DNA of 64,000 nucleotides from Prosapia bicincta (taxonomy: Eukaryota > Arthropoda > Insecta > Hemiptera > Cercopidae): assembly GCA_036971475.1 (NCBI GenBank), contig JBAIZL010000376.1, forward strand, positions 1,273,501 to 1,337,500. Direction: 5' to 3'. How positions within the stretch are numbered: the first letter of the stretch is position 1; each line of letters begins with the position of its first letter. The notes below the pieces were generated by a model. That model ran no database searches, had not been told where the DNA came from, and saw only the letters and a program-made list of their open reading frames with translations. This document shows positions 54,231 through 64,000 of this stretch, one piece after another. Position numbers and translations under genes: made by a program.

Positions 54231-54487
54231 CTAGGTACCAACACATGCAGCGCACTTCCTCAAGCCAGTGTTTGAGAATAAAGAAGCTGCAAAAGCCAAG
54301 TGGGCCAGCTTCTCTGGATGGCTGAACAGCCTCTCACTGTCATCCCTTGACTCTACCTTTCCATGATAGTAATCCACTTGTAACTGCTGTCCCCTGAAAA
54401 ATACTCTTATCCTTCTGCAACTCCTATAAATACATAATAGGCCGCACATACGACTTAATGATGGATTTATAGAGGCCAATCAATTCT
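54231..54487 (-). pseudogene. Possible decayed LINE RT fragment
   Basis: A GC-richer minus-strand segment reads ELIGLYKSIIKSYVRPIMYL and then a stop; this resembles the thumb region of non-LTR RTs (LYK.iv.s...). The rest (SDDSERLFSHPEKLAHLAFA in another frame) is unrecognised. It lies beside a degenerate LINE-like 3' end. Confidence 0.25.
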
Positions 54488-54597
54488 TTTTTCCCTGCGT
54501 AAAATCAATGTTGGTTAACAAGCAACGGGTATAGCTGAAGCAAAACATTTTAATTGAAATTATAAAAAAAATTAATAAAACAAAAAATACAAATCAA

Positions 54598-54598
<1 letters not shown>
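54487..54598 (-). mobile_element. Degenerate family-2-like LINE 3' end
   Basis: TTTTTTCCCTGCGTAAAATC, then AATGTTGGTTAACAAGC, resembles the family-2 tail (TTTTTTGCCCTGGCGAAAAA) and is followed by an A-rich 3' UTR-like segment. The match is imperfect. Confidence 0.35.

Positions 54599-54601
<3 letters not shown>

Positions 54602-54692
<91 letters not shown>
54602..54692. repeat. (AC)n(AT)n compound microsatellite
   Basis: About 36 AC units, then about 9 AT units. Confidence 0.95.
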
Positions 54693-54693
<1 letters not shown>

Positions 54694-55588
54694 ACAAAGC
54701 AAACAATCAATTCTTAATGAAACTAATAATTGAAAAAATATAATGCACAGGAAAAATAACTATGAAATGGGGTTTTATAAAAAGCGCAAAGACGTTACAG
54801 TATTCTTACAGGTTTTAATGAACAAATCAGTTGGATTTACTACTCAACTACTTACAATAAAATTTATGATCCATCATAAATAATAATAATATATATATAT
54901 ATATATATCATAAACTCTAATAATTTATTAACAAAATACTTTAGTTTCTGTTTCATTAAAATAACGTTAATATGCACGTTACAACCATGTTTATTCTAAA
55001 TTTATAATATATTATTTCCAAAAATAAACATTTATTTCTGCTAATATATGTACTACATCAACTAATCTATCTAAGTTTTGAGTCTTGGATGATATTTTAG
55101 TTAAGCAGAAAATGTTTTGTGGTTACGTTTTCTGAAAAGGTATAACACAAAACCGATTGTACTATGAACCCTTATATTTATATTTGTATTTTGAAAATAA
55201 AACTGTTCTATTTCGTCTGACGTATCCTATCCATTGTTCAGCCACCTCACCAACATAGGCTTCTTTTTATTTGAAGGAATAATTTGAATTTTACTTAGTT
55301 AATGATTTTAAATACTACTGAAAGTTTTTAAGGATAAAAATGTGTCAACGTTTGGAACATTGAAGATTTCAGAAACTGTCTGTCACGCAATCACAAATAA
55401 AAATCTGATGAATAGTAGGATCTACTTCTGACTTTTTGCTCGCAGCTGTTTCCGGTGTACAATAAGTGACGTCAGGACTGGTTCAGGATTGCAAGACTGT
55501 AAAAGCTTTACGTATTTATTTACAGACACACAACAATGACGTTGAATTTCTGGTGGCAAAGAACTCTTTACTGTATTATAAAACGAAA
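54693..55588. other. AT-rich non-coding stretch before the satellite
   Basis: A TA run lies at about 54888-54909. The plus frame beginning at 55466 runs into the satellite and is not a credible gene. Confidence 0.5.
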
Positions 55589-58378
55589 CGTGTTGGAGGA
55601 ACGTACGGCAAGGTGCTGTCAGTCGACCGAGTCGCGTCTGGTGTGGTTACGTTAAACATGTTGAGGAACGTACGGCAAGGTGCTGTCAGTCGACTGAGTC
55701 GCGTCTGGTGTGGTTACGTTAAACATGTTGAGGAACGTACGGCAAGGTGCTGTCAGTCGACCGAGTCGCGTCTGGTGTGGTTACGTTAAACATGTTGAGG
55801 AACGTACGGCAAGGTGCTGTCAGTCGACTGAGTCGCGTCTGGTGTGGTTAGGTTAAACATGTTGATGAACGTACGGCAAGGTGCTGTCAGTCGACCGAGT
55901 CGCGTCTGGTGTGGTTAGGTTAAACATGTTGAGGAACGTACGGCAAGGTGCTGTCAGTCGACCGAGTCGCGTCTGGTGTGGTTACGTTAAACATGTTGAG
56001 GAACGTACGGCAAGGTGCTGTCAGTCGACCGAGTCGCGTCTGGTGTGGTTACGTTAAACATGTTGAGGAACGTACGGCAAGATGCTGTCAGTCGACTGAA
56101 TCGCGTCTGGTGTGGTTAGGTTAAACATGTTGAGGAACGTACGGCAAGGTGCTGTCAGTCGACTGAGTCGCGTCTGGTGTGGTTAGGTTAAACATGTTGA
56201 GGAACGTAAGGCAAGGTGCTGTCAGTCGACTGAGTCGCGTCTGGTGTGGTTACGTTAAACATGTTGAGGAACGTACGGCAAGATGCTGTCAGTCGACTGA
56301 GTCGCGTCTGGTGTGGTTACGTTAAACACGTTGAGGAACGTACGGCAAGGTGCTGTCAGTCGACTGAATCGCGTCTGGTGTGGTTAGGTTAAACATGTTG
56401 AGGAACGTACGGCAAGGTGCTGTCAGTCGACCGAGTCGCGTCTGGTGTGGTTAGGTTAAACATGTTGAGGAACGTACGGCAAGGTGCTGTCAGTCGACTG
56501 AGTCGCGTCTGGTGTGGTTAGGTTAAACATGTTGAGGAACGTACGGCAAGGTGCTGTCAGTCGACCGAGTCGCGTCTGGTGTGGTTAGGTTAAACATGTT
56601 GAGGAACGTACGGCAAGGTGATGTCAGTCGACTGAGTCGCGTCTGGTGTGGTTAGGTTAAACATGTTGAGGAACGTAAGGCAAGGTGCTGTCAGTCGACT
56701 GAGTCGCGTCTGGTGTAGTTAAGTTAAACATGTTGAGGAACGTACGGCAAGGTGCTGTCAGTCGACTGAGTCGCGTCTGGTGTGGTTAGGTTAAACATGT
56801 TGAGGAACGTACGGCAAGGTGCTGTCAGTCGACCGAGTAGCGTCTGGTGTGGTTACGTTAAACATGTTGAGGAACGTACGGCAAGGTGATGTCAGTCGAC
56901 TGAGTCGCGTCTGGTGTGGTTAGGTTAAACATGTTGAGGAACGTAAGGCAAGGTGCTGTCAGTCGACTGAGTCGCGTCTGGTGTAGTTAAGTTAAACATG
57001 TTGAGGAACGTAAGGCAAGGTGCTGTCAGTCGACCGAGTCGCGTCTGGTGTGGCTACGTTAAACATGTTGAGGAACGTACGGCAAGGTGCTGTCAGTCGA
57101 CTGAGTCGCATCTGGTGTGGTTAGGTTAAACATATTGAGGAACGTACGGTAAAGTTCTGTCAGTCGACCGAGTCGCGTCTGGTGTGGTTACGTTAAACAT
57201 GTTGAGGAACGTACGGCAAGGTGCTGTCAGTCGACCGAGTCGCGTCTGGCGTGGTTACGTTAAACATGTTGAGGAATGTATGGCAAGGTGCTGTCAGTCG
57301 ACGAGTAGCGTCTGGTGTGGTTACGTTAAATATGTTGAGGAACGTACGGCAAGGTGATGTCAGTCGACCGAGTCGCGTCTGGTGTGGTTACGTTAAACAT
57401 GTTGAGGAACGTACGGCAAGGTGATGTCAGTCGACTGAGTCGCGTCTGGTGTGGTTAGGTTAAACATGTTGAGGAACGTACGGCAAGGTTCTGTCAGTCG
57501 ACCGAGTCGCGTCTGGTGTGGTTAGGTTAAACATGTTGAGGAATGTATGGCAAGGTGCTGTCAGTCGACTGAGTCGCGTCTGGTGTGGTTAGGTTAAATA
57601 TGTTGAGGAACGTACGGCAAAGTGCTGTCAGTCGACTGAGTCGCGTCTGGTGTGGTTAGGTTAAATATGTTGAGGAACGTACGGGAAAGTGCTGTCAGTC
57701 GACTGAGTCGCGTCTGGTGTGGTTAGGTTAAACATGTTGAGGAACGTACGGCAAGGTTCTGTCAGTCGACCGAGTCGCGTCTGGTATGGTTAGGTTAAAC
57801 ATGTTGAGGAATGTATGGCAAGGTGCTGTCAGTCGACTGAGTCGCGTCTGGTGTGGTTACGTTAAACATGTTGAGGAATGTATGGCAAGGTTCTGTCAGT
57901 CGACCGAGTCGCGTCTGGTGTGGTTACGTTAAACATGTTGAGGAACGTACGGCAAGGTGCTGTCAGTCGACCGAGTCGCGTCTGGTGTGGTTACGTTAAA
58001 CATGTTGAGGAATGTATGGCAAGGTGCTGTCAGTCGACGAGTAGCGTCTGGTGTGGTTACGTTAAATATGTTGAGGAACGTACGGCAAGGTTCTGTCAGT
58101 CGACCGAGTCGCGTCTGGTATGGTTAGGTTAAACATGTTGAGGAATGTATGGCAAGGTGCTGTCAGTCGACTGAGTCGCGTCTGGTGTGGTTACGTTAAA
58201 CATGTTGAGGAACGTACGGCAAGGTTCTGTCAGTCGACCGAGTCGCGTCTGGTATGGTTAGGTTAAACATGTTGAGGAATGTATGGCAAGGTGCTGTCAG
58301 TCGACTGAGTAGCGTCTGGTGTAGTTACGTTAAACATGTTAAGGAACGTACGACCAGGTTGCTGTCAGTCGTCTAAGT

Positions 58379-58430
58379 CTTTTTTTTTATTTTTTTTTCC
58401 AGGCGAAAAACCTATCAAGGTTATCATCGC
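58379..58430 (-). mobile_element. 52-bp LINE tail insertion in satellite monomer (first)
   Basis: Only the A-tail (T-tract with one A) and terminal hairpin are present. It is flanked by CTAAGT (58373-58378 and 58431-58436), although the right-hand CTAA could belong to the LINE. Confidence 0.85.
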
Positions 58431-58778
58431 CTAAGTAGCGTCTGGTGTAGTTAAGTTAAACATGTTGAGGAATGTTCGGCAAGGTGATGTCAGTCGACTG
58501 AGTAGCGTCTGGTGTAGTTACGTTAAACATGTTAAGGAACGTACGGCAAGGTGATGTCAGTCGACCGAGTCGCGTCTGGTGTGGTTACGTTAAACATGTT
58601 GAGGAAAGTACGGCCCGGTTGCTGTCAGTCGACCGAGTCGCGTCTGGTGTGGGGTGGTTACGTTAAACATGTTAAGGAATGTACGGCAAGGTGCTGTCAG
58701 TCGACTGAGTAGCGTCTGGCGTGGTTACGTTTAACATGTTGAGGAACGTACGACCAGGTTGCTGTCAGTCGTCTAAGT

Positions 58779-58831
58779 CTTTTTTTTTAATTTTTTTTTC
58801 CAGGCGAAAAACCTATCAAGGTTATCATCGC
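58779..58831 (-). mobile_element. LINE tail insertion in satellite monomer (second copy)
   Basis: Same insertion with the same flanks, almost exactly 400 bp after the first. Both share the surrounding divergent satellite sequence (GACCAGGTTGCTGTCAGTCG before it, TAAGTAGCGTCTGGTGTAG after it), so one insertion was duplicated with the array. Confidence 0.88.
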
Positions 58832-59303
58832 CTAAGTAGCGTCTGGTGTAGTTAAGTTAAACATGTTGAGGAATGTTCGGCAAGGTGATGTCAGTCGACT
58901 GAGTAGCGTCTGGTGAAGTTACGTTTTATTTCTTTGATCTTGATTTCTTGAGTCTTTTAGTTTCGGTCTTGACAGTTACGGAGTTGTTCACATAATCTGC
59001 CTGAAATAGAGTTAAAGTTTTATGCAATGCGAGTGAATGGTTGTTTTTCAATCTACAACAAATTTCAGGTTCGTATACACTTTATGGCATTTTTATGTTT
59101 GCATAATTTTAAATTCTATTCAATTTATAGTAAAGAATATATCGGTAGAATTCAGTCTGTGAAGGGCTTATTAGATTGGATAAGGCGCACATAAACCCCT
59201 TTCTGGCATACACGGAAGAACCGTCACGTTTACAAGGCAGCACATATGAAACGAACCTACTCTCTATGGGAACCAAAGTGCGGTTTTATTCGTATTACAC
59301 CGT

Positions 59304-59385
59304 TGTAGGGGTACGATTTTTTTTTTCCAGGCGAAAAACCTATCAAGGTTATCATCGCCTAACTAAAGTTATGTAGGGGTACGAT
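59304..59385 (-). mobile_element. 54-bp LINE tail insertion with 14-bp target duplication
   Basis: TGTAGGGGTACGAT lies at 59304-59317 and 59372-59385. Between them are only the A-tail, hairpin and about 15 further bases of LINE 3' UTR in minus orientation. This is a clean, extremely 5'-truncated insertion. Confidence 0.93.
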
Positions 59386-60015
59386 GAGAGTAAAGACAGA
59401 CCATGGAACAAATAAAATGGTCTCCTGACACACTCCAGCTTTAATGTCAAGCCCTGATGTAAAATTCATTTATTATACTTCTCTATTTAAAACGCTTGCG
59501 ACAAATACATTTGTATGTTTTAAAAGAACTTCATTTACGAACAATCAACGGCTATAAACTTGCCAAAAATGTATTTAAAACTAAATTTTTGTTTTAAATA
59601 TACTTTTGCACTTATTTTCATTATTCATTGATTTTTCATAACATATTATAGTATATAAATCAACTCCTTCGTTATCATTATTACTTTACTGAATTTTTAA
59701 AAAAAAGTTTTCATCTTTTGTTTGTTTTTAAAACGTTTAATTAATTTTACGATGCTGATTGAAATAAAATTCACAGGGGCTTCCCAATAGAAGTTTTGTA
59801 TTTAAACTTCCCAAATAAGAATGTGGTTAATAGAAGTTTTAACAAAATATATTCAATGTAGTAAAACGTTTTTACTCTGTATTGGAAAATTTATTTAACA
59901 AATTATTAAACGGATTTAAATAGAACTGTTAGACGCGCTTAAGAATCTAAGGAAGTTTCTTTGTAAAAATTGAAATACAAATACAAGACTCATTACCGTT
60001 ATATCGAAATAATTA
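59386..60015. other. AT-rich non-coding stretch
   Basis: No gene or repeat recognised. Confidence 0.5.
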
Positions 60016-60017
60016 TA

Positions 60018-60595
60018 CAGGGTGGCGCATATTCAAGTAGCCCATTTACTTAGTCAAGATTGTATTATGTTCATGCCGAATCCAGGGATATATCCCCTTC
60101 ATTTCCCTTACCGAGTACGAAAGGTCATACTAGCGTAGCAAACCCGCCGGATGTAGACGGGTTACTTGGCCTAACGATGTCATTTTCATTGTAAACGGAG
60201 TTTTTATTGTAGAGTGCTGTGTCCGAAGCGGTTCAATTAATGAAACGCTTGAAAAGTCTTGTGAGAAATACTCACAGAGTAATATTCCTGGCAAAAGGAT
60301 GATTCAAGGGTTGTTAGAAAAATGGCGTAGTACCAGCACAATTGTAAGCCTAATTTAGTCCGAACTTCTGTAGTTGTTGCTAATGCCGCAGCTCGTATAA
60401 AACAAAGTCAGTAAATCAACTCGGCATTCATCACAGCTAGTTGGCGTGTGGTGCAGATCTTGCTAAAGTGTTCTACACGGTCTTTATTGTATTTGTAAAA
60501 TGTTACGATAATCCAAGATATGTCGTAAATAAACAGACTTTATTTCAATTGTGTTACAATTTTTTTACAGGGTTACTTTTATGTCCCCCACCCTG
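60018..60595 (+). mobile_element. Short mariner-type derivative (578 bp)
   Basis: TA duplications (60016-60017 and 60596-60597). Ends CAGGGTGGCGCATATTCAAG on the left and, reverse-complemented, CAGGGTGGGGGACATAAAAG on the right; both continue to TARCCC. It contains a decayed N-terminal helix-turn-helix piece of a transposase (RTSVVVANAARIKQSQ, about 60360-60410). The catalytic domain is absent. It belongs to the IS630/Tc1/mariner superfamily and is non-autonomous. Confidence 0.75.
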
Positions 60596-60597
60596 TA

Positions 60598-62689
60598 GTA
60601 ATATATTAACTGTTGAAAAACATTCTATAACTATAGAGTTGAACTTAATAATGTAAAATAGAGTAAAATAGCCTTCGAGTTCAACAGCTATTTTACAACA
60701 TAACCTATAACACAAAATCAGCTGTTGTATGAAAGATGTTATTAAATATTGTTATTACTTATTTTAAGCTAAAATAATTGTATACAGAACATGTATAGAC
60801 TAAATCTGTATAGGTGTGTTTAAAGGTAGCGTCAACTGGAGGATTTCTGTTCAGCTGCCCCAAAACAAGTATTTCCTTTAAAAAAATTACCTGACGTGTT
60901 AACGTAAATATACACGTGACGAGATGGTAGTAAAACGTTTGAAAAAAACTTCAATATTTAATACAACATTTGCGTACGTTTACTGTTTGACATTCAAGCT
61001 AAGATGTACATTAAAAATCCCATTTAAATAGTGGCATAATTTCGTGATCACCTATGAAAACAAAGCAAGGTCTATCAACCCCATTTGGTATAACTGGCCT
61101 TTTGTATTATGACAATTGTAGGGCATTTCAATTTTAAAAATACTTCTAACTGTCCACTGCTGGTAGCATTATAATCTGATTGTTCATAAAAACATTAATA
61201 TTTCACCCGCCACGTGTTTCACCCCTATCTCTTGCAAACTTCTCTTTGCAAATATTTCCTTCTTTAAAACACCAAAAACGAGTTTCCTGCTTTGGTTTTT
61301 ACTGCGTCTTAAAACAACGTTATCTAGAAAATGAAGGATTTAAATTATCCCTACATAAAGCTAAACTACAAATTTCGAATTGAATTTTTCCCCCAAAACA
61401 ATGATAGTTCTTTAAATGACTCGTTTATCTATATCGGTAGTAATTAGTTGTTTTCAAAACTAACTTGAAATGTTTTACTTCTTTTAATTATATACATTTT
61501 CATTTCCAATCATTCAATTTACAATCCGTAAATTTTAAAATCAGTTTTACAAAAACTAAAACCACTTAATGACAGATGATAACATCACGCCAATTTCTTA
61601 TCTGAACAACAATGAATATACAACATTGATTTCATTAAGCACAATATGGCTAGACCTTTACACAGACATATTAACGCTTACAAAATTTTAATTAGTTTAG
61701 AAAATATGTTTCAATTTTTATCTAACTCAAAGAGAACAGCATATTGTTTTCAATATGGTTTATACAGCAAACCTTTCATTACAGCCTATATAAAAGCATT
61801 TAAATAAACTTTAAACAATTAGATCTTACAATTAACAACAATGCGCACAAATAAAGTTAAACTAAGAAACAAGTTGAAGCTAATTACAAAATATTATCAC
61901 AATTAAATACTGTTCCGTTAAGGATGTACGAACACATGACTACATACACCACGTGCATCACATAACAGGTACAGAAGCTGTTATCCTTTACAGTATATAC
62001 AATACATTGTAATATATAATTCTATAGAATATTACATACAGTATATATAATCAGTATAGATTTCACAAACATCTAGAACACTGTATACATATAATATAAA
62101 GAGTAAAATTGGATAGTGATTGAGAAAGTATTTATAAATTGATATTGGTCTTTTAATAAAGTGTAATTAAATACATTGAGAATGGGTGATCGACAAAAAC
62201 CATGGGAAAGTACTTAGCCAGGCAAAGGGTGTTGTGACGTCATCAAGGAGACCATGCTGGGGATTATATAGATAAAAATATATCTGTATTTTTGTTTTGT
62301 TTTAAGGAGCACTTCATGTGTAACTATTAACGCTTGAAAATGATAGAAAATAATAAGAATAAGACGAGGATTAGGATATGAGGCCTAGTAATGAAGAAAC
62401 CTCATCCAAAATACAGACTTCACACGTAAGGACATACAGTATATAATACATTTTATAGAAACAAGAGGTTACTATGCATTGCTCCAGATTTGACTAGTCA
62501 CTCATTTCTTTAACGCTACGTAGGATGAAGCCTAGGATTTCTAAATTAGTAGTATGCGCTTTACCCACTAAACTTCCCGACCGTCCTATATATATTTATA
62601 TGAAGCATAAATTGTTTGATAATGTTGGGTTTAATGTTCTTTATAGAGTGATCTTACTGGAGTGTGAAGACGTCGTACGGCCGGCGCCG
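60598..62689. other. AT-rich non-coding stretch
   Basis: No gene recognised. The minor frame 61180-61383 shows no known domain. Confidence 0.5.
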
Positions 62690-62745
62690 GGACCATTGAC
62701 CGTATCATCGCCTTTTTATGACAACTTTCTGAACTCAAGTAATCT
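62690..62745 (+). mobile_element. Possible old LINE C-terminal relic
   Basis: GACCATTGACCGTATCATCG and CCTTTTTATGACAAC resemble the last LINE codons (ATCGACCGTGTCATTGC, TTTCTTACGCCACC), giving TIDRIIAFL. Too short and diverged to be sure. Confidence 0.3.
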
Positions 62746-63088
62746 CCTGCAAACAGTATTTCAATTCCTGGCGTTAAGTTCTATTTATTTCGCAGCGTTG
62801 TAGTTTTTATGACAATTTTCTTTTTTTACATGTATTTTATATATATTTACGAAAACCAAATTAGCACTAAATTGCAGTTTAAAATCTGTAATTTGTTGAA
62901 CCGCCAGCAATACTTTCACCAAATAAACAGAATAATCTACATAAACATTATTATTTGACGTCTTTTTGTCTTTAAAATGGAAATGGTTTTACTATAACAA
63001 TTGCTATATTTTTCGTAAAAAAATAATAAACGAATATATATATATATATGTTTTCTTGTATAATAATTAAAAACAACTAAGGTTATTC

Positions 63089-63137
63089 AATATGAAGTTA
63101 CTAGATCATAGTTACTATGATCTAGTAACTTCATATT
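63089..63137. repeat. Perfect 23-bp hairpin with 3-base loop
   Basis: 63089-63111 is exactly complementary to 63115-63137; the loop is TTA. The stem includes AAGTTACTAGATCATAG. No mismatch is seen, unusual for unselected AT-rich DNA. It lies just before a short GC-richer motif (63170-63205, CTGAGGATGTTGGTAATG) and a TA run, a setting like that of some foldback or non-autonomous element ends. Confidence 0.85.
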
Positions 63138-63260
63138 TGTTAGACAGTTCTTTTGTCATTCTTAGTAACTCCTGAGGATGTTGGTAATGTCAACCAACGA
63201 AAAGCTTTGAGTTTATTATTCAATAAATTAATTCCTGTAATTAGTGTATATTATGTAATC

Positions 63261-63263
<3 letters not shown>

Positions 63264-63318
<55 letters not shown>
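63264..63318. repeat. (AT)27 microsatellite
   Basis: Pure AT run. Confidence 0.95.
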
Positions 63319-63322
<4 letters not shown>

Positions 63323-64000
63323 CCACTTTATTTTAACTAAATAAATCAAATAACTCTTGCGGAGGAGATGTTTCTTAAAGTTCAGGTCGATCGGTCGAAA
63401 TGACTATAACTATAGAGGACAGGAAACGATTTTGAATAAAAGAAGCATCGGTATAGAAACATGTTACCATCGTAAACGATCCTTAGTCAACCTATACAAA
63501 TTCGAGCTACAGCTTGTTAACTTACTTTCCTACAAGGTAGTGAAACGTATCTACCCATAACATCCCTTCGTAAGAAAAGGGATTAGGACACTAAGTAGTA
63601 CCAAGGAAGATTTATAATAATTCTCTGGGACTAATTATAGGTGGAAACTTCAACACTGAGTAGGCATAGTAGCTAACCTTAACCGCGGTGAAGAGAGATA
63701 TCTACCAGTGAAGAAAAATACCTGCATAACGAAAGATAGAAAGTGAAATAAAAGACATGCCAAGAGTACGGACATGTAATCCCTGAGGGATGATAGTGGT
63801 ATTTCCCGTGCAGGGAGGCAACTTAAAGTATATTTGCCCTTTATAGAAATCATGAAGACGTGTCTACAGGTTACATCTCTTACAAGAGACAAGAAACGGG
63901 ATGTGGCATAACTACAAGGGGCATAACGATCCTATTGTAAGGGGAATACAAAAAAAAAATGCCATGGTCGCTTACTCCAAGTAAACCTACTGTACTTATA
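63319..64000. other. Non-coding end of window
   Basis: Frames at 63357-63560 (plus) and 63892-63650 (minus) have no recognisable domain. Nothing else seen. Confidence 0.45.

Larger units (their letters stand above)
55589..58926 (+). repeat. 67-bp tandem satellite, about 48 monomers
   Basis: The monomer contains GGAACGTACGGCAAGGTGCT, GTCAGTCGACYGAGTCGCG and TCTGGTGTGGTTASGTTAAA, then CATGTTGA. The period is exactly 67 (TGTCAGTCGA at 55617 and 55684). Variants recur: CGACTG or CGACCG, TTACGTT or TTAGGTT. Each monomer holds the palindromes CAGTCGACTG (in one variant class) and AACATGTT, plus GACTGAGTC. The array is CpG-rich against an AT-rich surround. Open frames seen through it only reflect a period that is not a multiple of three. 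The right part is more diverged and carries two LINE-tail insertions. Confidence 0.97.

Noticed and set aside
55466..58132. Open frames of 67 to 107 codons within the satellite
   Set aside because: They arise because 67 is not a multiple of three and the monomer has few stops. They repeat the same residues in three phases.
55589..58926. CRISPR-like array
   Set aside because: The 67-bp units are directly adjacent with no unique spacers, and the context is eukaryotic. It is a tandem satellite.
55589..58926. Telomeric repeat because of GGTTAGGTTA in many monomers
   Set aside because: TTAGG is not tandemly repeated. The motif is one variant inside a 67-bp unit and alternates with TTACGTT.

Overview
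This is a piece of a eukaryotic nuclear genome, very probably from an arthropod and most likely an insect. It is AT-rich, full of TA and CA microsatellites, has no bacterial-style operons, and is built almost entirely from transposable elements of types typical of insects. I see no complete host gene. The best host-gene candidate is one open frame (51430-50972, minus) that reads like part of the kinase domain of an ATR-type PI3K-related kinase.

Layout. 1-2535: broken copies of a LINE with an APE-type endonuclease, reverse transcriptase (RT) and RNase H (I-like/Jockey-like, called family 1 here), facing each other and in tandem. 4660-5833: internally deleted piggyBac element between TTAA duplications. 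7400-13918: complete Ty3/Gypsy (17.6/297-like) LTR retrotransposon with identical 292-bp LTRs, TGAA target duplication, intact gag and pol and no env. 14110-15302: old LINE copy. 17699-23231: family-1 LINE with internal deletions and a 2,027-bp hAT element (8-bp duplication) inside its endonuclease region. 26707-29948: family-2 LINE with a family-1 LINE nested in it. 31185-33035: family-1 LINE with another, 5'-truncated copy nested in it. 36101-36883: decayed mariner-type element. 39480-45220: nearly full-length family-1 LINE (5' UTR, ORF1, ORF2, 3' hairpin, A-tail) with point lesions. 47908-50130: LINE fragments, including an inverted 5' piece typical of twin priming. 55589-58926: 67-bp tandem satellite of about 48 monomers, two of which carry a tiny LINE-tail insertion. 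60018-60595: short mariner-type derivative. The rest is AT-rich sequence with microsatellites and a few hairpins.

How the parts work together. The window is a record of repeated LINE self-insertion. Nearly every LINE copy ends in the same short RNA hairpin followed by an A-tail (T-tract on the minus strand). The hairpin is conserved between the two LINE families with a compensatory base-pair change, so it is probably the RT recognition site. Other features deserve attention. LINE ORF1 and ORF2 lie in one frame separated by a single UAA, which is a sense codon in one copy. The LTR element has a canonical U UUU UUA slippery site just before the gag stop. Two LINE copies share one in-frame internal deletion. 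Family assignments come from motifs recognised by eye; no database search was run.
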